Shown: positions 1-6,752, numbered from the stretch's first letter. The stretch: DNA of 12,428 nt from Clostridia bacterium (GCA_017648805.1 JAGCIC010000057.1:1-12428), one strand, 5' to 3'. The notes: a model not told the origin generated them from the sequence alone. Made by a program: numbers and translations.

Positions 1-1
1 C

Positions 2-73
2 CCCACACCGACCCCCACACCCACTCCCACACCAAGACCCACACCCTCACCTGCTCCGGGTTATGTTATTCCT
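2..73 (+). other. Pro-Thr repeat linker inside the partial surface protein
   Basis: Read in the frame of the downstream domains, the first 72 bases encode an almost strict alternation of Pro and Thr (about eight PT pairs with one Arg and one Ser replacement), then Ala-Pro-Gly-Tyr-Val-Ile-Pro. The DNA is a CCCACA/CCCACC hexamer tandem repeat. Such PT linkers join modules of extracellular enzymes and adhesins of Gram-positive bacteria. This one shows that the two binding domains are appended to something further upstream. The repeat could vary in length by slippage, and it may also explain why the sequence breaks here. Confidence 0.85.
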
Positions 74-1120
74 TTGGATACATACGACATTTCTCTCATT
101 ACCCCTGTCAGGGCCAACAAAACGAACAAGCTTTCAAAGAAGCGCGTCTACGAGAGCAGCCACCTGACCAACCAGTGGAACGACTACAAGCCGGAAGGTG
201 CTTTTGACAACAACAAGACCACGGACTGGGTCGAGGGCTCCAAGGGCTACAAGCTGGGCGACTACGTGGGCTGCGTATGGGGAGTGAACGACAGCAGCAT
301 CGCGGCGTACGGCATAGCCATCAAGGGCGGCATGCAGTACAACGGCAAGACTTCCTGGGAAAGGAACCAGCGCCCCAAGGCGATAACCGTCAGCGTCAAC
401 GGCAGGGAGTACTACTTCACCATGGCCGACAAGATGGATGAGCAGGTGTTCTACTTCAGCGACCTGATCGGTCCCAACTCCGCGGGCGAACTGGACGTCA
501 GGGTCACCGTAACCGACACATATTTCAAGAAGACAAATGGCGGCCTCGACGTGGGCGAGTACAATGTCGCAATAAACGACATCGACCTGATCTGCGCCCA
601 GTACGCCTTCACCACCTCCAAGGCGGGCCAGATGAGCAGCATGGTGAAGGAGAAGGTGTACGAGAGCAGCCATCTCACGAATCAGTACTACGATTACAAG
701 CCGGAGAGGGCGTTCGACAACAAATCGTCCACCGAATGGGTGGAGGGTTCCAAGGGCTACCGGCTGAACGACTACGTGGGCTGTATATGGCGCGTGACCG
801 ACAGCAGAGTGTCCGCCTACGGCATCGCCATCAAGGGAGGCATGCAGCACAGCGGCGAGACCTCCTGGGCCCGCAACCAGCGTCCCAAGGCAATTACCGT
901 CACCGTGAACGGCAGAGAATACTATTACACCATGGCGGATGTCATGGACGAGCAGGTATTCTACTTTAACGGCGACCTGATCGGACCGGATCTAAGCGGC
1001 AAAATCGACCTTAAGGTGACCGTGACCGACACCTACTTCAAGCAGACTATGGACGGTTACGACGTGGGCGAGTACAACATCGCCATAACCGATATAGACC
1101 TGATATGCGCCACCAGATAA
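2..1120 (+). CDS. C-terminal part of a surface/secreted protein with two tandem NADase-type (discoidin-like) glycan-binding domains (5' partial)
   Basis: The open frame runs from the window edge to TAA at 1118-1120, so the true start lies upstream; the TTG at 74 is only an internal codon. About 24 residues of Pro/Thr-rich linker are followed by two copies of a roughly 151-residue domain (146-598 and 656-1111). Each copy has the features VYESSHLTNQ, AFDN, WVEGSKGY, a GIAIKGGM strand, NQRPKAITV and a VTVTDTYF...DVGEYN tail. The W-V-E-G signature after an AFD motif, and the N-x-R-x-K-x-I strand, fit the F5/8-type-C-like glycan-binding module known as the NADase-type glycan-binding domain. The inferred role is attachment of a larger upstream catalytic or adhesin part to glycans outside the cell. 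No C-terminal anchor or LPXTG motif follows the second domain. The family call is from memory of motifs; the catalytic part is unseen. Confidence 0.75.
   Translation, partial: PTPTPTPTPTPRPTPSPAPGYVIPLDTYDISLITPVRANKTNKLSKKRVYESSHLTNQWNDYKPEGAFDNNKTTDWVEGSKGYKLGDYVGCVWGVNDSSIAAYGIAIKGGMQYNGKTSWERNQRPKAITVSVNGREYYFTMADKMDEQVFYFSDLIGPNSAGELDVRVTVTDTYFKKTNGGLDVGEYNVAINDIDLICAQYAFTTSKAGQMSSMVKEKVYESSHLTNQYYDYKPERAFDNKSSTEWVEGSKGYRLNDYVGCIWRVTDSRVSAYGIAIKGGMQHSGETSWARNQRPKAITVTVNGREYYYTMADVMDEQVFYFNGDLIGPDLSGKIDLKVTVTDTYFKQTMDGYDVGEYNIAITDIDLICATR
146..1111 (+). repeat. Tandem duplication of a ~151-residue domain (510-bp period)
   Basis: Copy 1 spans 146-598 and copy 2 spans 656-1111, offset by exactly 510 bp. 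By eye about three quarters of residues are identical. There is one single-residue insertion in copy 2 (an extra residue before DLIGP), and a 19-codon spacer lies between the copies. Long blocks such as VYESSHLTNQ, WVEGSKGY, NQRPKAITV and MDEQVFYF are unchanged, while surface-type positions (WN/YY, NKT/KSS, YNG/HSG) differ. That pattern is expected for a binding module doubled to raise avidity. Confidence 0.9.
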
Positions 1121-1134
1121 CCGGATGAGCGCAC

Positions 1135-1164
1135 AAAAGAGGCCGCAAAATGTGGCCTCTTTTT
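1135..1164. terminator. Bidirectional rho-independent terminator between convergent genes
   Basis: A perfect 10-bp stem, AAAAGAGGCC (1135-1144) pairing with GGCCTCTTTT (1154-1163), encloses a 9-nt loop. It is followed by a T run on the + strand and, because of the A run on the left arm, by TTTT on the - strand. It lies 15 bp after the stop of the surface-protein gene and faces the end of the convergent GNAT/kinase operon, so it can serve both. Confidence 0.9.
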
Positions 1165-1184
1165 CTGTGTCCCGTGATAGGCGT

Positions 1185-1339
1185 TCAGCCGGTGGATATG
1201 TCGCGGCGGCCCACGGTCGGCTTTTCGCGGTCGCTCGGCTTAAGGGCGCACTCTCCGCCCGTCACCCGCTTCATCGCGAAGAAGGTGTATTTGTCCTTAT
1301 CCGGCAGTTTTCGTCCCGTGCGTCGAAAAAGGCGTCCAT
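1185..1339 (-). pseudogene. Short frameshifted coding remnant at the end of the GNAT-kinase operon
   Basis: Fifteen bases after the kinase stop, an ATG (1337-1339) opens a frame beginning MDAFFDARDE that soon stops. The -1 frame, entered at the short A run of GACGAAAAC (near 1309-1313), continues as KLPDKDKYTFFAMKR... for about 40 more residues to TGA at 1185. That frame uses the GC-ending codons of the neighbouring genes. Joining the two gives a plausible hydrophilic protein of about 51 residues. One missing A would account for the break. I do not recognise a family. It may be a decayed gene, a one-base sequence error, or chance; a programmed -1 shift is possible, but the site is not a classic slippery heptamer. 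The upstream ribosome site is weak (GAGTGGG). Confidence 0.35.
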
Positions 1340-1354
1340 ATATCCCACTCGGTG

Positions 1355-2023
1355 TCAGACGGTGAGACCGAAGTGTTCGGCAAGCTTTCGGCACGTTTCT
1401 TCCCGCGTATCTTTATCGCCTTCCGGCCTTAAGAGCGTAAAAAACCCGCTCTCCGCGTATTCGTCGAAGTGCCTTTGGCTGTTTATGAGCCTTAATCCGT
1501 TGTTGAAGTTTTCCATAGCCGCTGCGGGGTCGGGGCAGCGGTTTATCACGTCCAGCAGAAAGCGTTTTTCCGGGTCGTCGCGGTCAAAAAACCTGTCCAC
1601 GCTCAGCGATTGGGGCGAGAGCAGCACTGCCACCCGGCTGTAGTCCGATATCTCCCGCAGTATGTCCAAAGGGATGTTGGTGTCCGCGATCACCTTTTGG
1701 TCCCTTGAGATCGAGATGAGCTCCGCCACCTCGAACTGAGCGGCTTCCCGCGCCACCGAATACACCCAGCGCTCGTACTCTTCGGGGGAGCGCAGCACGA
1801 ACTGTCTGAAGTCCGTAAGGGAATTCAGCCAGCTGATGTCAGGCTGGTATTCGGGTGCCGCCACCGTGTCTGACGCCCGGGCGTGATAGTTTTCGCCGCA
1901 GCAGATCAGGCCGTAGCGTTCGGAAAGCAGCTTTACCATTGTGGACTTGCCTGCGTACGCCGTGCCGGTTATGAAGTAAACGTTTTTCAGGTAGTGCCGG
2001 AGTATGTTGCTTTCGATATTCAT
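1355..2023 (-). CDS. P-loop kinase-like ATPase of unknown substrate
   Basis: This 222-residue soluble protein has a clear Walker A motif, GTAYAGKST (residues 20-28), directly after a hydrophobic strand (NVYFIT). That is the arrangement of shikimate/nucleoside/gluconate-type small-molecule kinases and of uncharacterised AAA/P-loop proteins. A hydrophobic strand RVAVLL and an acidic-basic segment DRFFDRDDPEKRF could form the lid or base region. I chose the ATG at 2021-2023 over a more upstream start for two reasons: it overlaps the preceding GNAT stop as ATGA (positions 2020-2023), and a GGAGGG ribosome site sits 9-10 bases upstream. Both indicate translational coupling with the acetyltransferase, so the two may act on related compounds (inference). 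The substrate cannot be named from sequence. Confidence 0.75.
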   Translation of the reverse strand: MNIESNILRHYLKNVYFITGTAYAGKSTMVKLLSERYGLICCGENYHARASDTVAAPEYQPDISWLNSLTDFRQFVLRSPEEYERWVYSVAREAAQFEVAELISISRDQKVIADTNIPLDILREISDYSRVAVLLSPQSLSVDRFFDRDDPEKRFLLDVINRCPDPAAAMENFNNGLRLINSQRHFDEYAESGFFTLLRPEGDKDTREETCRKLAEHFGLTV

Positions 2024-2517
2024 GTTTTGCCGCCCTCCGAAGCGAGTACCAGTTCGCACAGGAAGTAGCTGCCGCCGAATATGTCCGCTTCCCCGCGGAT
2101 CTCGAAACCGGTTTTTGCGTACAGTTTCCGCGCGGGGACGTTGCCTTTTGCCACGGTGATATGGACCGCGGCGGCATTCCGTGCGCGCAGCTCCCGCAAT
2201 ATGCCGTCTATAAGGAGATATGAAAGGCCCTGTGCCTGGCGGTCCGGTCTGACCGCCACCCGGGCGAATTCCCGGGCGTTCTGCCTGACCTGCCAGCAGC
2301 CGAAACCGTCAGTCTCGTTTTCGGGGACTATTGAGACCGCGCCTATCACTTCTCCCGCGTCCTCCAGCACGTACAGGCAGCCCGCGGCGAGGTCGCCTTC
2401 GATCTCTTCCACTCCAGGGTACAAGTCGTTCCACACGCAGAAACGGGTCCCTTTGACTGCACTGTACAGGGCGGATACGGCATCGGCGTCATCCCGGCAG
2501 GCTTTTCTGAAAAGCAT
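2020..2517 (-). CDS. GNAT family N-acetyltransferase
   Basis: This 165-residue single-domain protein matches the Gcn5-related acetyltransferase fold, which moves an acetyl group from acetyl-CoA to an amine. The acetyl-CoA loop is visible as VRPDRQAQGLSYLL (residues 89-102), in place of the R/Q-x-x-G-x-G/A consensus. The closing NVPARKLYAKTGFEI segment (126-140) is the usual C-terminal helix-strand of the fold. The start is supported by GGAGG five to six bases upstream of ATG 2517, and by a TATAAT box at 2550-2555 that makes this the first gene of its operon. Its stop overlaps the start of the kinase-like gene by four bases. The substrate is unknown; small amines, antibiotics or protein N-termini are all possible for this superfamily. 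Confidence 0.88.
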   Translation of the reverse strand: MLFRKACRDDADAVSALYSAVKGTRFCVWNDLYPGVEEIEGDLAAGCLYVLEDAGEVIGAVSIVPENETDGFGCWQVRQNAREFARVAVRPDRQAQGLSYLLIDGILRELRARNAAAVHITVAKGNVPARKLYAKTGFEIRGEADIFGGSYFLCELVLASEGGKT

Positions 2518-2549
2518 TTGATCCTCCGCGGCACTTGATTTATGCGGGT

Positions 2550-2555
2550 ATTATA
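2550..2555 (-). promoter_or_regulatory. Probable promoter -10 box of the GNAT-kinase operon
   Basis: On the minus strand a consensus TATAAT (2555 down to 2550) is preceded by CCTG. A T-rich TTTTCT sits 17 bases further upstream as a poor -35. Predicted transcription would begin near 2543, about 26 bases before the GNAT start codon. The -10 is perfect and the -35 is weak, so basal strength is uncertain. Confidence 0.55.
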
Positions 2556-2590
2556 CAGGACAAACGCCGAAAAGAAAAGCCGGGAACGCC

Positions 2591-2615
2591 GTTTTTGGCT
2601 TTGTAGGCCAAAAAC
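2591..2615. repeat. Perfect 9-bp inverted repeat in the divergent control region
   Basis: GTTTTTGGC (2591-2599) and GCCAAAAAC (2607-2615) are separated by 7 bases. The element lies between the two divergent promoters, upstream of the minus-strand -10 box. It has no T run typical of a terminator on either side beyond its own arms, so it could be an operator or a weak attenuator. Which protein, if any, binds it is not visible. Confidence 0.5.
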
Positions 2616-2680
2616 CATACTGTTGGTATAAAAAATATTATCCGATCAGTATTATAAGTGACTTCCATTCCCGGCACGGG

Positions 2681-2697
2681 ACTGTTATAATTACAGT
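2681..2697 (+). promoter_or_regulatory. Extended -10 promoter with overlapping dyad (possible operator) for the regulator-exporter operon
   Basis: TGTTATAAT (2683-2691) is a perfect extended -10 element. It compensates for the lack of a good -35 at 17-bp spacing (TTCCAT at 2663-2668). The predicted start of transcription is near 2698, giving a leader of about 25 bases with the ribosome site AAAGGAGG (2707-2714). The box lies inside the inverted repeat ACTGT-N7-ACAGT (2681-2697), and a small CCCG-N3-CGGG dyad (2670-2680) lies just upstream. A repressor bound here would block RNA polymerase, so autoregulation by the adjacent XRE protein is the natural inference. Confidence 0.6.
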
Positions 2698-2722
2698 GCA
2701 AACACCAAAGGAGGCGCTGCGA

Positions 2723-3799
2723 ATGAAGCTTAGGCTGAGCGAAAACATCCGTTCCCTGCGCAAACAAAAGCATATGACCCAGGAAAACCTGGCCGAGGCG
2801 CTGGGAGTGACGGTGGGGGCGGTGTACAAGTGGGAAAGCGGGCTGTCCCAGCCGGAACTTAACCTGATAGTGGAACTGGCGGACTTTTTCGACACCTCTG
2901 TGGACGCGCTTCTGGGATACAGCTTGAGCGACAACCGCCTGGAAAGCGCGCTTAAGCGCCTGGGGGATTACTGCAGGACAATGGACCCGGAAGCGCTTTC
3001 CCAGGCGGAAAAGCTGCTGGTAAAATATCCCCATTCCTTCACCGCCGTGCATGGATGCGCCGAGATCTATCTGGTTTTCGGGATGAGCGGCAAGGATAAG
3101 GCGCTGCTTGACCGGGCGCGGGAGCTGCTGGAACAGGCGAGGCTGCTGATCGGGCAGTCGGAGGATAAAAAAGTCAGCGAGGCATCCATACTGAGCGAGA
3201 TAGCCGTTACGCTGGGTTTGATGGGGGAATACGAACAATGCCTGGAAGTGTTCAAAACCAATAACGCCTCGGATATATTCGACAGCGAGATCGGAACGCT
3301 CCTTGCGATCTTCATGGGCAGAACGGAAGAAGCCGTGCCGTACCTGTCCTCCGCGCTGATCAGGACAGTGGCGAATTATTTCGACACGGTAGGCAGCTAT
3401 GTGTTCGTGCTTTGCGCCCGGAAAGACTGGGATTCGGCGCTGGCGGCGGTAAAGTGGGGGCTTGATTTTCTCAGCGGGCTCAGGCTGGAGGAAAAACCGG
3501 ACGCGCTGGAAAAGGCCCGCGCGGAGATGCTGGCGCTGCTAAGTCACGTGCAGTCCCGCGCCGGGCTTGCGCAGGAAGCGGAAGACACGCTCAGACAGGC
3601 GGCAGGCGCAGCGCTCACGTTCGATTCCATGCCGGATTACAGCTTAAGGACAGCGCGCTTCGGCGACAATACGAAAGACACGGTGTTCATAGACATTTTC
3701 GGCAGCACGGTAAAAAGCAGCGTGAAAAACCTGCTGGAACTGGCCAAAAACGAAAAACTGGCCGCGAAATGGGAGGAACTGACAAACGATGGAAACTGA
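2723..3799 (+). CDS. XRE-family transcriptional regulator with helical C-terminal domain
   Basis: The 358-residue product begins with a classic lambda-Cro/XRE helix-turn-helix at residues 6-61 (IRSLRKQKHMTQENLAEALGV, then VGAVYKWESGLSQPEL, then LADFFDTSVDALLGY). About 290 helix-rich residues follow, with repeated amphipathic segments (for example KALLDRARELLEQARLL) suggestive of TPR-like repeats that sense a ligand or partner. I chose ATG 2723 because AAAGGAGG ends eight bases upstream; a GTG at 2696 lies before the ribosome site. The gene overlaps the MFS exporter by 11 bases, so the two form one operon in which this protein probably controls its own promoter and the exporter. The signal sensed is not evident. 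The regulator class is secure; the exporter link is inference from context. Confidence 0.88.
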   Translation: MKLRLSENIRSLRKQKHMTQENLAEALGVTVGAVYKWESGLSQPELNLIVELADFFDTSVDALLGYSLSDNRLESALKRLGDYCRTMDPEALSQAEKLLVKYPHSFTAVHGCAEIYLVFGMSGKDKALLDRARELLEQARLLIGQSEDKKVSEASILSEIAVTLGLMGEYEQCLEVFKTNNASDIFDSEIGTLLAIFMGRTEEAVPYLSSALIRTVANYFDTVGSYVFVLCARKDWDSALAAVKWGLDFLSGLRLEEKPDALEKARAEMLALLSHVQSRAGLAQEAEDTLRQAAGAALTFDSMPDYSLRTARFGDNTKDTVFIDIFGSTVKSSVKNLLELAKNEKLAAKWEELTNDGN

Positions 3800-5087
3800 A
3801 AAAAGACAAAACGTATTTCTGAACCGCAATTTCCGCTTGGTGTTCCTGGGAGCGCTGGTATCGGAACTGGGTTCGATACTCTACAGCTTCGCGGTAAGCT
3901 TCTACATTCTTGACATCAGCGGCAACAACGCGTTTCTGCAGGGGCTGTACCTGGCGCTGTGCGGCGTGGCGATGCTGGTGTTCACGCCCATAGGCGGCGT
4001 GATGGGTGACCGCTTCGACAAAGCGAAGATCATGTACATATGCGACTACGTAAAGGGCGGCGTGATACTTCTGGCCACCGCGTTCATGCTTTTGTTCAAG
4101 AGCGCGGACGCGCACATAGCGATCCTGTTCGCTCTGGGCATGATCGGCAACGCGGTGAGCGGCGTGTTCTCGCCCGCGTCAGGGGCGCTGTTTCCCGACA
4201 TACTGGACGGGGAACAGCTGCAGCAGGCCAATGCCTACATCTCCATAAAAAGCTCCCTGGAGGGGATACTGGGCATAATCCTGGCGGGCATACTCTACGC
4301 CGCGCTGCCCGTTTACGCGCTGTTCTTCATGGTGGGGTTAAGCTACGTGGCGTCCGGCGTGTCGGAGATGTTCATACGCTGCGAGCACCGTCCTTCGGAA
4401 GAAAAGCTCACCCTGCGCCTGGCGCTCAAGGACATGGGGGAAGGCATAAATTACCTTAAGAGCAAAAAGGCGATCCTCGCCATGGTCGGCTCGATACTGT
4501 TCATAAACTTTTTCTTCGCCCCCGTGACGGGCAACTTCCTGCCGTATTTCATAAAAACGGATCTGGCGCAGGCGCCCTCATACCTGTTTGACCGCGTGCT
4601 CACGCCCGAACTCTGGTCTTCCGTATTCAGCGTATGCATCGGGGTGAGCTCGCTGGCGGGGGCGGCGGTACTTTCCGCCCGCAAGCCGGCGGACAAGTGC
4701 GGATTTGCCAACGCCCTCAGGCTCTGCGCCATGTCGGCCGTGATGATCCTTCTGGCGGTGGGCTATTGGCTGCTGGTGGACAGGGGCGCGTCCGTTAATG
4801 CCTTCCTGATAGTTTTCTCCATCGGCAGTCTGATGACGGGCGTGCTGATCTCCTTCATAAATATCCCCGCCAGTACCGTGCTTATGAGGGTGGTGGACAG
4901 CGACAAACTGAGCAAGCTTACCAGCCTGATAAGCATCGGCTCCCAGGGCATGATACCCATCGCCTCCGTGCTGGCGGGCGCGGTGCTGGGAAGCTGGGGC
5001 AGCACGGCGCTTCTGGCGTGCTGCGCGCTGGGATTCACGGTCACCGCGCTTATGATGGTGTTCAACAAGAGGATAAGGGAAATATAA
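3789..5087 (+). CDS. Major facilitator superfamily exporter (MFS_3/DHA3-like)
   Basis: This 432-residue integral membrane protein has about twelve hydrophobic segments. The MFS signature GGVMGDRFDKAKIM (residues 69-82) lies in the loop after the second membrane helix, and a short charged loop (EHRPSEEKL) marks the middle of the protein. The N-terminus (NRNFRLVFLGALVSELGSILYSFAVSFYIL) resembles the MefA/EntS-type drug and siderophore exporters that run on the proton gradient. ATG 3789 lies inside the end of the regulator gene (11-base overlap), with GGAGG about 12 bases upstream. The likely job is efflux of a toxic or signalling compound under control of the preceding XRE protein. The exact substrate is unknown. 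Confidence 0.88.
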   Translation: METEKRQNVFLNRNFRLVFLGALVSELGSILYSFAVSFYILDISGNNAFLQGLYLALCGVAMLVFTPIGGVMGDRFDKAKIMYICDYVKGGVILLATAFMLLFKSADAHIAILFALGMIGNAVSGVFSPASGALFPDILDGEQLQQANAYISIKSSLEGILGIILAGILYAALPVYALFFMVGLSYVASGVSEMFIRCEHRPSEEKLTLRLALKDMGEGINYLKSKKAILAMVGSILFINFFFAPVTGNFLPYFIKTDLAQAPSYLFDRVLTPELWSSVFSVCIGVSSLAGAAVLSARKPADKCGFANALRLCAMSAVMILLAVGYWLLVDRGASVNAFLIVFSIGSLMTGVLISFINIPASTVLMRVVDSDKLSKLTSLISIGSQGMIPIASVLAGAVLGSWGSTALLACCALGFTVTALMMVFNKRIREI

Positions 5088-5101
5088 ACGAAATAAAACA
5101 C

Positions 5102-5130
5102 GGGCTGTCCGGGAACGGACAGCCCTTTTT
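5102..5130. terminator. Rho-independent terminator downstream of the MFS gene, probably bidirectional
   Basis: GGGCTGTCC (5102-5110) pairs perfectly with GGACAGCCC (5117-5125) across a 6-base loop, followed by TTTTT. It lies 14 bp after the exporter stop. On the minus strand the same stem is followed by GTGTTTTATTT, so it can also end the convergent long operon whose last gene stops at 5141. Confidence 0.92.
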
Positions 5131-5140
5131 GTTTCAGCAT

Positions 5141-6223
5141 CTACAGCAGTTTTTTAAGCGTGGGCAGCAGTTTTTCGGCCCAGGCGGCGTTGCCCTCCGC
5201 GTTCGGATGCGAGCCGTAGCGGGACAGCCAGGGTTCGTTTTCGCTCCTGCTCAGCACGGGCACGTTGTCGAACATCGCGTCTGCCTGCTTAACCAGTTCG
5301 TTTTTTATGTACTCGTTTACCGAGAGCCACCTGTCCCTGAATTCCGGGGCGTAATCGAAGGGCGGCACGGTCTGTATGAGCACCTTTAGCCCGCTCTGCT
5401 TCAGCGTCCTAACTATATACGTCAGGTCGCGCTTAAGCAGTTCGGTGTCACCCAGCTGGAACAGGTCGTTCACGCCGTAGCACACGCACATCACGTCGTT
5501 CTGCCGCGCCTTGTAAAGCCAGCCGCCGTCCAGTGCCGCGTCGTGGGCGCGCCCGAAGCCGAGACCCAGATTCCATACGGCGCAGTTTTCGCCCAGCGCC
5601 TCCTGAACGTGCGCCGCCACGTGGGTGTAGGAGTTGTCGGGGGTGCCGATGCCCTGTGTGATGGAGTCGCCGATAAAGCCCACCCGCGTCTCGTTCGCGC
5701 GCCCTGTGCCCACCATGGAGGGGAAGGGGATCTCGGTAGAGCGTGTCCACCTGCCGTTTTCCAGGCGGAAAGCGGGCAGCAGGCTCTCCGTGTGGCAGGG
5801 TACGCGCCTGCCGGAAAACGTCATTTCCACGCACATGTATTCGCCCTTGTCCGCGGGGAAGGGGAAGGGGTCGGAACAGAAGAGCTCGCCCGGATTTACC
5901 TGTTTTCCGCCCTGCCCGTCAAACGTGACGGGCACGAACATGTCGGGTTCGGCGCTTTTTTCCGTACCGCACGAAGGTACCCTTCCCGCCCTGAGCGCGT
6001 GTACAGTCCAGCTGCCGGGCACGAAATTCGCGTGGCTGTGGCTGCCGTCAGAGTAGGTGGAGTCGATCAGGTTGGAGTACAGAAGCGCGCATTCCTTGGT
6101 GCCGCGGGAGAGTTTGTAATACACCCGGCAGGTGATCTTTTCGTCCGGGCCGCCCGCAGAAAACCAGTTCTGGCTGCCGCTGCCCGCGGCGGTGCAGGAA
6201 ACGAAGGAATCAAAAAACTTCAT
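5141..6223 (-). CDS. SGNH/GDSL-family hydrolase with N-terminal accessory domain
   Basis: This 360-residue protein has no signal peptide. The C-terminal half is an SGNH esterase: block I GFIGDSITQG with nucleophile Ser187, the block II glycine in NLGLGF (around 218-223), the block III GVND with Asn252, and the block V His339 in SHPNAEG. The usual DxxH of block V reads YxxH (Tyr336), so the triad aspartate is missing. Residues 1-170 look like a beta-rich accessory domain. That order (beta domain then SGNH) resembles carbohydrate esterase family 2, some members of which work with a Ser-His dyad. Removal of acetyl groups from sugars is therefore plausible but inferred. ATG 6223 follows AAAGGA. 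It is the last gene of the long minus-strand run, ending next to the shared terminator at 5102-5130. Confidence 0.85.
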   Translation of the reverse strand: MKFFDSFVSCTAAGSGSQNWFSAGGPDEKITCRVYYKLSRGTKECALLYSNLIDSTYSDGSHSHANFVPGSWTVHALRAGRVPSCGTEKSAEPDMFVPVTFDGQGGKQVNPGELFCSDPFPFPADKGEYMCVEMTFSGRRVPCHTESLLPAFRLENGRWTRSTEIPFPSMVGTGRANETRVGFIGDSITQGIGTPDNSYTHVAAHVQEALGENCAVWNLGLGFGRAHDAALDGGWLYKARQNDVMCVCYGVNDLFQLGDTELLKRDLTYIVRTLKQSGLKVLIQTVPPFDYAPEFRDRWLSVNEYIKNELVKQADAMFDNVPVLSRSENEPWLSRYGSHPNAEGNAAWAEKLLPTLKKLL

Positions 6224-6290
6224 ATGTTCGTCCTTTCATTAAGGCTTTCGGCGCCCGACGGTTTTTTCCGGATCCGGGCTGCAGGGTTCT

Positions 6291-6704
6291 TCAGAGCGCC
6301 TTTATCATTATCAGTTCCGTCGGCTGCTCATGCCCCGGCACATCCACCACAAACCCGCCGGCGTCTTTGTAGCTCAGCTTTCGGTAAAAATGCTGCGCTG
6401 TTTCGTCCGCCTGGGTGGACGTCATTATCATGTCGAAGCCCGCGTTTTTCATGTCCTGTTCCCAGCGCTCCATGAGCTGCTTTCCGTATCCGCGACAGCG
6501 GTACCGTTCGTCTATGTACAGCATGTTGCAGAAAGGGACGCTGTCCCAGAACAGCCCGAAGCGCAGTATGCCTATTATCTTTCCGTCTTCAGTGCACACA
6601 TAGCACTGCCGGGCCCTGACTTTTTCGTCAAATACTTTTTCCGCAAGCCCGTGGTCGAGGGCATACCACTCTTTTTTATCCGGGCTTTCGGCGAATCTTA
6701 TCAT
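6291..6704 (-). CDS. GNAT family N-acetyltransferase (small, single domain)
   Basis: The 137-residue protein contains a strand-turn-strand (YVCTEDGKIIGILRFG) and the acetyl-CoA motif IDERYRCRGYGKQL (residues 64-77, with the R-x-x-G-x-G pattern). The C-terminal ADETAQHFYRKLSYKDAG is characteristic of the fold. It is near the minimum size for a GNAT. GGAGG lies six bases before ATG 6704. The gene sits between the tandem-GNAT gene (48 bp upstream) and the SGNH hydrolase (67 bp downstream) on the same strand, so co-transcription is likely. The acceptor substrate is not visible. Confidence 0.88.
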   Translation of the reverse strand: MIRFAESPDKKEWYALDHGLAEKVFDEKVRARQCYVCTEDGKIIGILRFGLFWDSVPFCNMLYIDERYRCRGYGKQLMERWEQDMKNAGFDMIMTSTQADETAQHFYRKLSYKDAGGFVVDVPGHEQPTELIMIKAL

Positions 6705-6752
6705 GGCCGCCTCCGTTTACCGTTCGTTTCCGCCGGGTGTTCCCGTCAGCAG

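Noticed and set aside
74..76. TTG as start codon of the first gene
   Set aside because: The same frame is open to the window edge and encodes a Pro-Thr linker, so TTG is an internal leucine codon.
134..850. Minus-strand open frame of 238 codons opposite the surface-protein domains
   Set aside because: It is His/Val/Ala-rich and repeats itself with the duplication of the sense gene. It has no ribosome site and no recognisable domain.
2696..2698. GTG as start of the XRE regulator
   Set aside because: It lies upstream of the strong AAAGGAGG site and just inside the predicted transcription start. ATG 2723 has correct spacing, and the protein then begins with the usual XRE N-terminus.
6240..6290. 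Palindrome CCGGATCCGG and short A run as a terminator between the small GNAT and the SGNH gene
   Set aside because: The palindrome has no loop and the following run is A, not T, on the transcribed minus strand.
5543..6475. Plus-strand open frame of 310 codons opposite the SGNH hydrolase
   Set aside because: The complementary strand holds all SGNH blocks. The plus-strand translation is Ala/Arg/Val-rich without any motif, as expected for a shadow frame.
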